From contig NZ_JAHENT010000136.1 of NCBI RefSeq assembly GCF_018609725.1, positions 1 through 32,925 on the forward strand: a DNA stretch of 32,925 bases. Direction: 5' to 3'. The translations under genes and the position numbers were made by a program. The notes under the pieces are model-generated. The model was not told the DNA's origin. It ran no database searches and saw only the letters and a program-made list of their open reading frames with translations. Of this stretch, positions 1 through 10,136 are shown in pieces (the first letter of the stretch is position 1; every line of letters begins with the position of its first letter). The stretch comes from Methanohalobium sp. (GTDB lineage: Archaea > Halobacteriota > Methanosarcinia > Methanosarcinales > Methanosarcinaceae).

Positions 1-305
1 GAACCTAAAGCACCCAATAGTAGTATAATTTTTGAATCATCGATATCGTTTTCATCCTTTATACCCTGAAATTCTTTTCTCAGCACATAAAACATTACTG
101 TCAAAAACAGGGGATATAATTTAACCTCCCATGAAAGTGGATAATTAAGATTAAAATATTCAATTAAGAATACGGCAACCGAAGATACCAAAGCCAGTAA
201 AAGACAGAAATAGATGAAAACCATTACCATAAATGGTGAAAGATTAAATTGATTTGTTTTTTTCTCAATATATTCACTTTCATAATACATTCCGTTTTTA
301 TTCAT
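1..305 (-). CDS. Hypothetical membrane protein, truncated by the window edge (N-terminus present)
   Basis: Reverse strand reads MNKNGMYYESEYIEKKTNQFNLSPFMVMVFIYFCLLLALVSSVAVFLIEYF... open to position 1; two hydrophobic segments; not in the ORF track because it lacks a stop in the window. Confidence 0.6.
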   Translation of the reverse strand, partial: MNKNGMYYESEYIEKKTNQFNLSPFMVMVFIYFCLLLALVSSVAVFLIEYFNLNYPLSWEVKLYPLFLTVMFYVLRKEFQGIKDENDIDDSKIILLLGALG

Positions 306-371
306 GGATTCTCACATATCTGTCTTTTTACTGATAGGTTGTAACTGGATTTAATCAATCTGGTAAAGGTT

Positions 372-806
372 TTAGGCCATCACAATCTGGACAGCACTTG
401 GATATTTCTTCTTGATGGAATACGCAATAGCTTTTCCCATCCAGTGACGGTTGTTTCGAAATTCCCGTTTATATCCAATTTCACCAAGAATTTGAAGGGC
501 TTCAAAAGCTGTTTTATCATTTATATAACAGCTATCATCTACCTGCAGGTCAAAGAAAAATAATATCGGGAGTTTTAATCTTTTTTGTATATGTTCTGGA
601 AGCCTATTTCCGAGTTCGTTAATGATTTCTTTTTTGAACAAATACTCTCTTCCATCTTTTGTTTTTGAAGATGGATTATCTTCTTCAAGTAGCTGGGAAA
701 GAGTTTTCCTTGCAGTTACAATGCTGTTGTTTATTTTACTTATTTCAAGGTTCATCCATCGGTTGATGATTGAATCATCGGTAATTGAAGCTCTTCTTTC
801 AGACAT
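372..806 (-). CDS. Conserved hypothetical protein, 144 aa
   Basis: ORF with coherent composition; the overlapping + ORF 622..870 is low-complexity antisense. Confidence 0.6.
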   Translation of the reverse strand: MSERRASITDDSIINRWMNLEISKINNSIVTARKTLSQLLEEDNPSSKTKDGREYLFKKEIINELGNRLPEHIQKRLKLPILFFFDLQVDDSCYINDKTAFEALQILGEIGYKREFRNNRHWMGKAIAYSIKKKYPSAVQIVMA

Positions 807-1046
807 TTTAGATTTGTGTCCTTTTTTCTTTGAAATTATTGGGGCTGATAATAATATAGTTTTCCATTAATATGCAAAAATTTTAGCCTGTAATTTTGTA
901 CACTCAAACATTTTTTATAAATAATGCTTTATAATAGTAAATAACTAACGTTAAATCGTTTATAACCTATGTATTATATATAGAATTGATGATGCTTTCT
1001 GAAGCTGAAATCGACAAAACGTTTGATATTAAACTTAGTGATATAA

Positions 1047-1967
1047 ATGAAAACAAACAAAAATATATTATCTGTATTTATAATATGTCTGTTGCTCATA
1101 TTTTCCCTTGCTTCAGCTGGATGTATGCAGCAAAATAGTGAGCAAACACCAAACAATGAAGAATCTACACCCGATAAATCCGAAACAATAAAACTTGGCT
1201 CAACTACTTGGGATGATGGTCGGGCAACATCTAACGTGTTCAAACATATACTGGAATCTGAAGGTTATAATGTAGAACTGGTATATGGTGACCTCGGTGG
1301 TGTATATCAGGGTTTGTCTGATAAAGACCTTGATTTTTATGTAAGTGCATGGTTGCCAGGCACACAGGGAAATTACTGGGATAGGTACAGTGAAGACCTG
1401 ATTATTGTAAATAATCTTTCATCGGGAGCTAGAACAGGACTTGTAGTTCCATCCTATGTACCGGTGGATACCATTAATGGTTTAAAAGAACACAGGGACA
1501 AATTCGATGGTCAGATACAGGGAATAGAGCCAGGTGCAGGCATTATGGAACAGACTGAAACTGCAATTTCTGAATACAACCTTGATTATAAATTGCAATC
1601 AAGTAGTACGGTTGCGATGTCTACTGAATTGGGTGATGATATAAAAGATGAAGAATGGATTGTTGTAACCCTCTGGAATCCTCACTGGTCTTTTAGCCGT
1701 ATGAAACAGGTGTATGGTGCTGACCTGAAATATCTTGAAGATCCAAAGGGTGTTTACGGTAAAAGCGATAATATCACTATGATAGCAAGAGAAGGTTTCA
1801 ATGAGGATTATCCAAAAATTTATAAACTGGCATCAAATGCCAATATGGATATTTCAGAAATCGAATCCATGATGCTTGATATAGAAAATGGTGTGAGCCC
1901 TGCAGATGCAGCTCAAAAATGGATTGACAACAATCCTGAAAAAGTAAGTAAATGGCTTGGTGAATGA
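1047..1967 (+). CDS. Glycine betaine/proline-type ABC transporter substrate-binding lipoprotein (OpuAC-like)
   Basis: Signal peptide with lipobox-like LASAGC, then KLGSTTWDDGRATSNVFKHILESEGYNVELVYGDLGGVYQGLSDKDLDFYVSAWLPGTQGNYWD, typical of the OpuAC family. Confidence 0.9.
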   Translation: MKTNKNILSVFIICLLLIFSLASAGCMQQNSEQTPNNEESTPDKSETIKLGSTTWDDGRATSNVFKHILESEGYNVELVYGDLGGVYQGLSDKDLDFYVSAWLPGTQGNYWDRYSEDLIIVNNLSSGARTGLVVPSYVPVDTINGLKEHRDKFDGQIQGIEPGAGIMEQTETAISEYNLDYKLQSSSTVAMSTELGDDIKDEEWIVVTLWNPHWSFSRMKQVYGADLKYLEDPKGVYGKSDNITMIAREGFNEDYPKIYKLASNANMDISEIESMMLDIENGVSPADAAQKWIDNNPEKVSKWLGE

Positions 1968-2178
1968 TATCCATCCCATTTTTTCTTTATTAATTTTTGT
2001 AATTGTTCATATTTACAGTATTTTTAACCTCTTTTTTCAATAATCTGAGCTATTGAGCCAGTATCCTACCTTTATGACTTTTTGCTGGTCTTTTATTTTT
2101 TCAATTAAAGTCTATGAAAAAATTAATATATCATTAATTGTTTGGAGCTATGAATACTCTTAATAAAAATAGTGAAAA

Positions 2179-2424
2179 GTGGTGAAAATGCTCTCTGAAC
2201 AAGTACAGGTCCCTTATAACAAAAAAATAAACAAAATACATCGTTTTGGATGTAAGCCCGTAGCAGAATTGATATCCTATACAGATGGAACTTCTTGTCT
2301 CATTAACAGAATTACAGGAGATGAAGAAGTGTTTGAAGAGGAAAAAAAGGATTTAGCCTTCTCAATAGCCCAATCAATATCTGAAAAATACGATATAGAC
2401 AATCCCATAACAGGGGGATGGTGA
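2179..2424 (+). CDS. Small hypothetical protein; likely start ATG 2188
   Basis: ORF with a GTG or ATG start, followed by a terminator-like hairpin. Confidence 0.5.
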   Translation: MVKMLSEQVQVPYNKKINKIHRFGCKPVAELISYTDGTSCLINRITGDEEVFEEEKKDLAFSIAQSISEKYDIDNPITGGW

Positions 2425-2440
2425 ATTCAACCATCCTTTT
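2416..2440 (+). terminator. Hairpin plus T-run at the end of the 2179 ORF
   Basis: GGATGGT (2416-2422) / ACCATCC (2430-2436) followed by TTTT. Confidence 0.4.
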
Positions 2441-2447
2441 ATTGCAA

Positions 2448-4460
2448 TTACACTCGTTTACTCTGGTAATCATAATCCCATGATATACCCAGTTTGTCCT
2501 CATAGGATTTTAAAAACAACTCCCAGTATTTTCTGGCGGTATTAGTTTTGTCATTTTCAAATTCATCCCACCATTTCATGTTGCCGAATTCTTTTGCACC
2601 ATAAGCAACAATATCCAAAACTCTATGGCTGTCCCAGAACGAAGGTTTTATCCCAGCTTTTTTATCGTATTCTACCATTTTTCTAATAATTTCTTCGTTG
2701 TGGCTTTTATCTATGTCAATATCCCATGCTTTTTTCAAAAGCAGTGGTATGACCTCGGTTGCCCAGTTTCTGTGAAATCTGCACATGCCGGTATTTTCAG
2801 AATAGAGTTCATATACAGCTTTTTTGAAACATTCTTCTGCCAGAGTTTGCGGGTCGAAAAATCCAAACTGATAATAGGTGAGATATTTACCCTGTATTGG
2901 AACAGGCACAAAATTTCCAACTGCCCAGTACATAGTTGGAGCGATACATCCGTCTTCACCTAAGGGTACGTAGACTGCAAAATCTTTGTAGCTATTATAA
3001 CCAGAATTATGATTTTTAATTCTTTCTTTAAATATCTCATCAAATTTGCTGGCGGCTTTTCTTATACCCTGTCTCAAAACTTTACAAACTTCAGTTTTAC
3101 CATAAGCTACATTATCGGCAAGTTCTGCTACAAGATTTGCGTTTATTTCTGAATCTTTTTCATAATCAAAATTTTTCATGTCAAATCTTGGGTTGGCGGA
3201 CAATCCAAGCTCTTCTGCTGATAATAGTCCTTCAGATATCAGTTCAAGTATCCATGCTGAAAGATTGCCAAACTCTATGGCATCAAATCCTATAGTATCG
3301 ATTTTTTTTACCGAAACATCAGTTTTGTGAATCTCATATGAACCGGTCAGAGGACCATCCGCTTCGTAAGGTTCATAATCAACATGTTGCCCTTCACGAT
3401 GTTTTTTACATACCACAGGACAGGGCTCCCCACAGGTAGTCCAGTTTCTTGGTTCCATAGATTCTTTGTTGAACGGTTTCCAGTATTTATCTAACAGTTT
3501 TTCATGGATGTTTATCCTTTCATCTCTGGGCATGTAAATCATTTTCCAGTTCATTAAGGGTATGAATTCACCTAGACAATGAATATTGGAACCAAATGTG
3601 CCCCCACTTTCGATTTTTGGATTATATCTGTATTTGGTGGTTCTTTTTTTGATGACCTTTATATATGATTCATTGTAATATGTGTCAAGAATATCCTTGA
3701 CGTTATCCATATCTGAAAGGTCTACACCAGGAAATATTCTTTCCATATCTCCTCCAAAAACAATGCCGGCAACACCATGACCCTGATATAAAACAGAGCC
3801 GCTTCCACCTCTACCAGCCCATTCTTCAGAACCTACAACCATTTCATTGTTTTTTAAAGTGGCTGAAAATGTTGCGCCCATGTTGGAATACAATGAACCT
3901 GGGCCAACGACCATACATCTATAATCATTATTATACCTGGATGAAAAGTTGCTTATTAAATATTCAGATAATGCGTAAACACCTTCTTTACCATTGTATC
4001 CTTTGTAGATGTTTAGCAATTCGTTTTCTGTAATTTCGTGAAACTCTACATCTACAACTCCTCCTTTCCCGCCTTTTAGTACTATGATTGATGGTTTTTC
4101 TGACCTCCCTTCAATTGTTACATAATCAACACCCACTCTTTTGAATACATGTGCTGCACCACCCAGTGCAGAAACAAAAAAACCTTTCCAAAGCGGTGAA
4201 CGGAAGGAAAATATTAATCTTTGAGTACCGGGAAGTTTGCTTCCAGCAAGTTTACCTAGACCAAAACACAATACATTGTTTTTACTGTATTCTGAATATT
4301 CATAACTTCTGTAGTCAAAATGATTCTTCAATCCCCAGTCCACCGGTCCTACTATATCTTTATCAGCAAAACTAACGGTTTTGGTTTTGTCACCAGGGTT
4401 TAGGTATAGTGATCTAACCTTGTAGTTTTTCTTTTCTTCTGAAACACTCAATAAATTCAC
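2448..4460 (-). CDS. Aldehyde ferredoxin oxidoreductase family protein (tungsten-pterin type)
   Basis: 670 aa; AOR-like N-terminal region (GKLAGSKLPGTQRLIFSFRSPLWKGFFVSALGGAAHVFKRVGVDYVTIEGRSEKP), CGEPCPVVCKK cluster motif, late Cys in NTGMCRFHR. Confidence 0.9.
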   Translation of the reverse strand: MNLLSVSEEKKNYKVRSLYLNPGDKTKTVSFADKDIVGPVDWGLKNHFDYRSYEYSEYSKNNVLCFGLGKLAGSKLPGTQRLIFSFRSPLWKGFFVSALGGAAHVFKRVGVDYVTIEGRSEKPSIIVLKGGKGGVVDVEFHEITENELLNIYKGYNGKEGVYALSEYLISNFSSRYNNDYRCMVVGPGSLYSNMGATFSATLKNNEMVVGSEEWAGRGGSGSVLYQGHGVAGIVFGGDMERIFPGVDLSDMDNVKDILDTYYNESYIKVIKKRTTKYRYNPKIESGGTFGSNIHCLGEFIPLMNWKMIYMPRDERINIHEKLLDKYWKPFNKESMEPRNWTTCGEPCPVVCKKHREGQHVDYEPYEADGPLTGSYEIHKTDVSVKKIDTIGFDAIEFGNLSAWILELISEGLLSAEELGLSANPRFDMKNFDYEKDSEINANLVAELADNVAYGKTEVCKVLRQGIRKAASKFDEIFKERIKNHNSGYNSYKDFAVYVPLGEDGCIAPTMYWAVGNFVPVPIQGKYLTYYQFGFFDPQTLAEECFKKAVYELYSENTGMCRFHRNWATEVIPLLLKKAWDIDIDKSHNEEIIRKMVEYDKKAGIKPSFWDSHRVLDIVAYGAKEFGNMKWWDEFENDKTNTARKYWELFLKSYEDKLGISWDYDYQSKRV

Positions 4461-4579
4461 ACTCCCATGATATACGTAAAACTATTGAAATCCCCTATTA
4501 TAGTTAAGTGTAGTTCATATTAAATTTGTTGACAAAAAAACAATTATTCAAAAACTAACTTTACAATAAAAATAGTATG

Positions 4580-4657
4580 TGGCGGACCCGGTGGGATTTG
4601 AACCCACGACCTCCGGGTTAGAAGCCCGGTGCTATATCCTGGCTAAGCCACGGGACC
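4580..4657 (-). tRNA. tRNA-Arg(UCU), 3' CCA encoded
   Basis: Reverse strand GGTCCCGTGGCTTAGCC...CCGGG-CTTCTAA-CCCGG...GTGGGTTCAAATCCCACCGGGTCCGCCA; cloverleaf with anticodon TCT. Confidence 0.93.
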
Positions 4658-4829
4658 TTATGCCAAAGATAGCAGAGATACTTAATTGTTGTTTATCCAT
4701 AAAAGGTTTTTTGTTGAATCTTCCATTAATCCGTCTGTAATAATTGTTTTCTTCTGTTGAATTCACAAATATACATATATAACATTGAAAATATCAAAAG
4801 TGATATAAATAATATAAAAATAGCATTGG

Positions 4830-5741
4830 ATGAGGCTTAAACAGATGAGCGAGTTATTGATTTATTTCAACGGTGAGTTTGTTCCAAAATCCCAGGCGAC
4901 GACATCGATTTATGATCACGGGTTCCTCTATGGAGATGGTGTTTTTGAAGGTATCAGGGCCTACAACGGTCGGGTTTTCAAAATGGATGAACATATCGAT
5001 AGACTGTACGACTCTGCGAAGGCTATTGTACTTGACATACCATTGACAAAGGATGAGATGATAGAGGCAATACTTCAAACGTTGAGAAAGAACAACCTTA
5101 TGGATGCCTATATCCGCCCGATTGTATCAAGAGGAATCGGAGACCTTGGACTTGACCCGAGAAAATGTACAAAACCAAATGTATTCATTATAACCCAACA
5201 ATGGGATGCGCTCTATGGCGACCTTTACGAAGTGGGACTTACTGCAGTAACGGTAACAACCCGCAGGAACGCTCCGGATGCACTTTCTCCAAATATAAAA
5301 TCCATGAATTATCTCAACAATATACTGGCTAAAGTTGAGGCGAATAATAAAGGTGGAGATGAGGCTATATTCCTGGACAACAATGGATATGTTTCTGAAG
5401 GCTCAGGAGACAATATATTTGTAGTAAATAATGGTAAAGTTTACACACCACCGACCATCAATAATCTGAAAGGGATTACAAGAGCGGTTTCAATTGAAAT
5501 TTTAAAGGATATGGGATATGAGGTTAATGAACAGCACATGGGACTTTTCGATTTATATACAGCAGATGAGATTTTTGTAACAGGTACAGCGGCTGAAGCA
5601 GCTCCTATAAATCAGGTAGATGGACGAAGTATAGGCAATGGAAAACCTGGAAAGGTGACTAACAAAGTTATTGAGGCTTTTAAAGAAGTCACGAGAAACA
5701 AAGGAACACCTATATACCCTGAAAACGAGGTTAAAGTTTAA
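4830..5741 (+). CDS. ilvE: Branched-chain amino acid aminotransferase; likely start at the second Met (MSELLIYF, 4845)
   Basis: Fold-type IV aminotransferase motifs: [55 protein letters not shown]. Confidence 0.93.
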   Translation: MRLKQMSELLIYFNGEFVPKSQATTSIYDHGFLYGDGVFEGIRAYNGRVFKMDEHIDRLYDSAKAIVLDIPLTKDEMIEAILQTLRKNNLMDAYIRPIVSRGIGDLGLDPRKCTKPNVFIITQQWDALYGDLYEVGLTAVTVTTRRNAPDALSPNIKSMNYLNNILAKVEANNKGGDEAIFLDNNGYVSEGSGDNIFVVNNGKVYTPPTINNLKGITRAVSIEILKDMGYEVNEQHMGLFDLYTADEIFVTGTAAEAAPINQVDGRSIGNGKPGKVTNKVIEAFKEVTRNKGTPIYPENEVKV

Positions 5742-5769
5742 AAACTCTTATTTTTTGTTTTAAAAAATC

Positions 5770-7683
5770 ATGGCACATAAAGAATTTAGAACGTTGATTC
5801 CTGTGGATGAAGCACACAGGTTGTTAAAACAAATCCCTATTAATCATTCCACAAAATCTCTTCCTTTGGAGGAAGCACTGGGATATACCTTAGCGGAACA
5901 TGTTGTTTCAAGTATAGATGTACCATCGTTTGATAAATCAATAATGGATGGTTATGCTGTTCGTGCAGGTGATACCTATCAGGCAGGAGAAACAAATCCA
6001 GTAACTCTATGTTTTACAGGTTCAATAGATGCTGGATTCGTTGGTGATTTTTATTTAAACGAGGGTGAAGCGATATCCATAGCTACAGGAGCACCAATAC
6101 CTGACGGTGCTGATGCAATGGTGAAGGTGGAAGATACAAAAAGAGCAAACAGTAAGGTATCGATTTACAGACCTGTTCATACCGGTGAGAATATCATGTC
6201 CAGAGGTTCGGATATTATGAGGGGTGAACAGGTGCTTTGTCGAAATACACGAATAGGTTCACGTGAGATAGGAGTTCTTTCAGCGATAGGAAAACGGTAT
6301 GTTGATGTTGATACAATAAAAGTGGGTATTATATCTACAGGAAATGAATTGATTACTCCTGGAAATTCTCTGGATAAAGGGATGATTTATGACACGAATT
6401 CTTATGCTCTTTCTACCAGTGTTAAGGAGTGCGGTGCAACACCATTAATGTATGGAATTGTAGAAGATGAAGAAAAGGCAATGTTTAATGCAATAAACAG
6501 GGCTGTACAAGAATGCAACCTTGTCCTTACCTCTGGCAGCACTTCTGCAGGTGCTGGAGATATTATGTATAAGGTAATAGAGGAAAAGGGTAGAACTCTG
6601 TTTCATGGAATTAATATCAAACCCGGTAAACCGGTTGTTGCAGGTATGATAAATGATGTGCCTACTATAGGACTTCCAGGAAACCCTACATCAGCACTAA
6701 CTATATTCAATGAATTCATAGTACCTCTTATTCATAATACACAGGATACGTTTGACAATACTAAAGATGAATTGACAGTTACTGCTGTTCTTGGAACTGG
6801 TATAAATTCACAGGGTAGACAGCAACTACTGCCAGTTGGCATGATACGTGGAAAAGTATACCCTGCTGATAAAGGATCGGGGGCAATAACTACCCTTGCC
6901 GATGCAGACGGATTTATACAAATCTCAGCAGAAACCGAATATATTGAACCCGACACATCCGTAAATGTAACACTGTTTGGAAATGTGGATGAACCAGATT
7001 TGTTGTTTACAGGTGGATATTGTCCGGGAATAGATATCCTTGAAGAACTTTCAGGGCTTAAATTCAGGGTTTTGAATAATGGTTCTTCTGGAGGTTTTAG
7101 TTCAGTATCAACAGGTTTTTCAGACATTGCAGGGGTAAATATGCCGGATGATTCTGGTAATTATAACATATCTATGATCAAGAAAATGAAATTATCTGAT
7201 GTGGTACTTGTCAAAGGTTACAAAAGGGAACAGGGTTTAATCGTTCGTCAAAATAGTGATATTTCTGGAATTGATGATATACTGGACAAACGACTGATAA
7301 ATCGTAATAGAGGCTCAGGGACACGAAGTTTACTGGATTTGAACCTTAAACAGTTTGCTGATAAGATGGGGATGTCATTTAATAATTTAAAGCAATCTCT
7401 TGATGGATATAACAGTGGGGCAAAATCACATCTTGCAGTTTGTAATGCTGTCAAGGAAGAATTCGCAGATGTGGGTTTTGGTCTTAGAACTATGGCTGAA
7501 AATTCCGGGTTAAAATTTATCAGTATTTGTGAAGAAGAATTTGATTTCTTGGTTCAAAAAGAAGCAATGGATTTAACTGAAATAAAGACATCGATTTCCT
7601 GCCTTTCATCAAAATATTTTGCTGATAATCTCCCATCCGGACTTTCGGTCTATGAACGAACTGGCGAAATAATCGAGTTTTAA
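5770..7683 (+). CDS. moeA: Molybdopterin molybdotransferase MoeA fused to a C-terminal periplasmic-binding-protein-like domain
   Basis: MoeA motifs (SIMDGYAVRAGDT, ATGAPIPDGADAMVKVEDT, IISTGNEL, SAGAGDIM, GLPGNPTSAL), then a ~220 aa PBP-like region (RNRGSGTRSLLD, SHLAVCNAVKEEFADVGFG). Confidence 0.92.
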   Translation: MAHKEFRTLIPVDEAHRLLKQIPINHSTKSLPLEEALGYTLAEHVVSSIDVPSFDKSIMDGYAVRAGDTYQAGETNPVTLCFTGSIDAGFVGDFYLNEGEAISIATGAPIPDGADAMVKVEDTKRANSKVSIYRPVHTGENIMSRGSDIMRGEQVLCRNTRIGSREIGVLSAIGKRYVDVDTIKVGIISTGNELITPGNSLDKGMIYDTNSYALSTSVKECGATPLMYGIVEDEEKAMFNAINRAVQECNLVLTSGSTSAGAGDIMYKVIEEKGRTLFHGINIKPGKPVVAGMINDVPTIGLPGNPTSALTIFNEFIVPLIHNTQDTFDNTKDELTVTAVLGTGINSQGRQQLLPVGMIRGKVYPADKGSGAITTLADADGFIQISAETEYIEPDTSVNVTLFGNVDEPDLLFTGGYCPGIDILEELSGLKFRVLNNGSSGGFSSVSTGFSDIAGVNMPDDSGNYNISMIKKMKLSDVVLVKGYKREQGLIVRQNSDISGIDDILDKRLINRNRGSGTRSLLDLNLKQFADKMGMSFNNLKQSLDGYNSGAKSHLAVCNAVKEEFADVGFGLRTMAENSGLKFISICEEEFDFLVQKEAMDLTEIKTSISCLSSKYFADNLPSGLSVYERTGEIIEF

Positions 7684-7776
7684 TCATCAGTTTTATAAAT
7701 TATAACCAATACAATAAATATACGATTTTTCAATTAGACTTCAATAAGGATAAAAACCTTTTTTATTTTTGAAGCA

Positions 7777-8886
7777 GTGTCGGGGTACAAAATGAGTATA
7801 CATGAAGAGATAAATAAAGTACAGGAAGAAATAAAAAATACCCCATATAACAAGGCAACATCTCATCACATAGGTCGGCTCAAGGCAAAGCTTGCACGTC
7901 TTCGGGATGAGGCAGAGAGAAAGGAATCCGGTAAATCCAAAGGAGCAGGATACTCTGTAAAACGATCTGGTGATGCTACAGTATCGCTGGTTGGTTTTCC
8001 ATCAGTGGGTAAATCCACCCTTTTAAATAAATTAACAGGAGCACAGTCCGAGGTAGCAGATTATGAATTTACAACACTCGAGGTGATACCCGGTGTACTG
8101 GAATATAAGGGTGCAAAAATACAGATGCTGGATGTTCCAGGACTTGTGAAAGGAGCCGCATCTGGAAGAGGTAGAGGAAAGGAAGTAATATCAGTTATTA
8201 GAAACTCAAACCTTGTAGTCTTTATTCTGGACGTTTTCCAGATATATCAGTATGATGTATTGAAACAGGAACTGTATGATGCGGGTGTTCGTATTAATGA
8301 AAATCCACCTGATGTTACAATAAAGAGAATGGATCGTGGAGGCGTAATTGTAGACAGTACGGTAGACCTTGATTATCTTTCAGTTGATACTATAAAAACG
8401 GTCCTTGGCGAATACAAAATCCATAATGCACATGTTCTAATCAGGGAGAATATAACAGTAGACCAGCTTATAGATGCAGTGCTTGAAAACAGAGTATATA
8501 TACCGGGATTGCCGATAATTAATAAAGTAGATTTGGCTGACGAGGGTACAATAGAATATTGTGTACAGAATTTCCCTGAAGCTATTATGATATCTGCAGA
8601 CCAGGAGATGAATATAGAAGGTGTAAAAGAGGGTATCTTTTCATTGATTGATTTTATAAGGGTTTATATGAAGCCCCAAGGTGAATCTGCAGATTTGGAA
8701 GAACCAATGATTATAAGAAAGGGTTCTACCGTAGAGGATGTTTGTGAAAGCCTCCATAGGGATTTTAAAAAGAAATTTAGATACGCAAGAGTATGGGGTT
8801 CATCAGCAAAGCATCCTGGTCAAAGAGCAGGTCTCGATCATGTATTGCATGATAAGGACATACTTAGCCTTATAATCCAAAAATAA
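7777..8886 (+). CDS. DRG-family (OBG-type) GTP-binding protein with TGS domain; likely start MSIHEE (7792)
   Basis: VSLVGFPSVGKSTLLNKLTG (G1), LDVPGLVKGAASGRGRGKEV (G3), NKVD (G4), C-terminal TGS region ending KDILSLIIQK. Confidence 0.93.
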   Translation: MSGYKMSIHEEINKVQEEIKNTPYNKATSHHIGRLKAKLARLRDEAERKESGKSKGAGYSVKRSGDATVSLVGFPSVGKSTLLNKLTGAQSEVADYEFTTLEVIPGVLEYKGAKIQMLDVPGLVKGAASGRGRGKEVISVIRNSNLVVFILDVFQIYQYDVLKQELYDAGVRINENPPDVTIKRMDRGGVIVDSTVDLDYLSVDTIKTVLGEYKIHNAHVLIRENITVDQLIDAVLENRVYIPGLPIINKVDLADEGTIEYCVQNFPEAIMISADQEMNIEGVKEGIFSLIDFIRVYMKPQGESADLEEPMIIRKGSTVEDVCESLHRDFKKKFRYARVWGSSAKHPGQRAGLDHVLHDKDILSLIIQK

Positions 8887-8977
8887 TATTTTTTTATAAT
8901 ATGAAAACTTTCAGGATTATGTCCTGAATTTGCATAACAATTAAGTATTAGTTTGTCTGTATGGCATAAGGCAAAGT

Positions 8978-9050
8978 AGTCCCGTAGGGTAGCGGTCAAT
9001 CCTGCAGGCCTTTGGAGCCTGCGACGGCGGTTCGAATCCGCCCGGGACTA
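8978..9050 (+). tRNA. tRNA-Gln(UUG)
   Basis: AGTCCCG...CAGGC-CTTTGGA-GCCTG...GGCGGTTCGAATCCGCCCGGGACTA; anticodon TTG; CCA not encoded. Confidence 0.9.
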
Positions 9051-9161
9051 TATTATCACAATTGATAGTCCTTTTTTATACACTAAAATTCAATCATATA
9101 TATTGGATTGGATACCACAAATATGAAGTTAGTTTTGTAAAACAATGAATAAAAGGGATTT

Positions 9162-9539
9162 TTACTGCTGTAAATCCCTTTTTACTTTGTCCATACACTC
9201 GGATACAACCGAATCATTGGGTTCAAGATTTTTATCTTTTTTAACACCATAATCGGTTATTACTATATGGTGACTAACATCAATTCCTGCAAGTTCAAGG
9301 GTTTGTTTTGAACAATGAAGTGGACATCCATCGATGGCTACAACAGAATCACACCCTTCAGCAGATTTCATAAGACCTGAGATTCTGCCACCGATTCCAA
9401 CAGTACACATCATTTTCCCAACATCTTGCTTTGTAAGCTCAACTGCAATTTTGTTTGATATCTGTCCAACATTGGAACCACCAGAGCAGGGAAAAACTCC
9501 TGCATTTGATGATTCACACAGGCATCTATCTTCTTCCAT
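9162..9539 (-). CDS. Putative zinc-binding (DGC domain) protein
   Basis: FPCSGGSNVGQISNKIAVELTKQDVGKMMCTVGIGG...VVAIDGCPLHCSKQTLELAG, with the DGCPLHC signature. Confidence 0.75.
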   Translation of the reverse strand: MEEDRCLCESSNAGVFPCSGGSNVGQISNKIAVELTKQDVGKMMCTVGIGGRISGLMKSAEGCDSVVAIDGCPLHCSKQTLELAGIDVSHHIVITDYGVKKDKNLEPNDSVVSECMDKVKRDLQQ

Positions 9540-9554
9540 ACATTTTCACCCCGT

Positions 9555-9797
9555 TTAACCAGATATCCATTTTTTAACATCATCTTCACTGGGAATTTTG
9601 CCAGCTACTTTCACGTCACCATCAACTGCAAGTGCAGGTGTGACCATGACACCGTAGCTCATAATTTTGTCCATATCTTCTACCTTCACAACCTCGGCAT
9701 CGATTCCTGTATCTTTGACTACTTTGTCTACTATTTCTTTTGTTTTTTTACATTTAGGGCATCCTGTTCCAAGTATTTCTATCTTCATTTTTATCAC
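9555..9797 (-). CDS. Thioredoxin-like small redox protein (redox-active disulfide protein 2 type)
   Basis: MKIEILGTGCPKCKKTKEIVDKVVKD...YGVMVTPALAVDGDVKVAGKIPS; CPKC motif and cis-Pro (VTPA). Confidence 0.9.
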   Translation of the reverse strand: MIKMKIEILGTGCPKCKKTKEIVDKVVKDTGIDAEVVKVEDMDKIMSYGVMVTPALAVDGDVKVAGKIPSEDDVKKWISG

Positions 9798-10078
9798 CTA
9801 TCTATCCCTACACCATGTTGGTAGATTCCAGCAAACAGGGGAAGCATAGTACAGCTACAAACATCCAGCGCTGTTCCTGAATCCGCTGCGATTGGATAGG
9901 AAATATATTTAGCTACATCTTTACCAAAAAATTGCAGAACTGATTCTTCTGAAAACAGTGCTACAATTGCACCAGCCAGGAAAAATGCAGGTACAAGACA
10001 CATTATGATATGTAGTGCCAGATATTCCTGGACTGATGCTAGTCCTATCTCAGTTAGACGAATTATATAATCTGGCAT
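9794..10078 (-). pseudogene. Truncated permease: N-terminal part only, ending just after VCSCTMLPLFAGIYQHGVGI
   Basis: Reads MPDYIIRLTEIGLASVQEYLALHIIMCLVPAFFLAGAIVALF...DSGTALDVCSCTMLPLFAGIYQHGVGIDR*, ending inside a recognisable permease motif; its stop overlaps the thioredoxin start. Confidence 0.65.
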
Positions 10079-10092
10079 ATTAATCCGTATCC

Positions 10093-10112
10093 ATTTCAAA
10101 TATAATTGAAAT
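10093..10112. promoter_or_regulatory. Palindromic operator candidate ATTTCAAATATAATTGAAAT
   Basis: One base from the perfect palindrome at 12259-12278; lies 15 bp upstream of ATG 10078. Confidence 0.55.
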
Positions 10113-10136
10113 AAGTTATATATAGATTTTCATTAT

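Noticed and set aside
622-870. + strand ORF of 82 aa
   Set aside because: Antisense to the better-composed 372..806 gene; low-complexity Ser/Phe/Leu content
6732-7127. - strand ORF of 131 aa inside moeA
   Set aside because: Antisense to a clear MoeA-PBP gene; no independent motif
9053-9070. TATCACAATTGATAG after tRNA-Gln as a sixth copy of the TTCAC...GTGAA motif
   Set aside because: Right half-site is TTGATA rather than TTGTGA; too divergent to count
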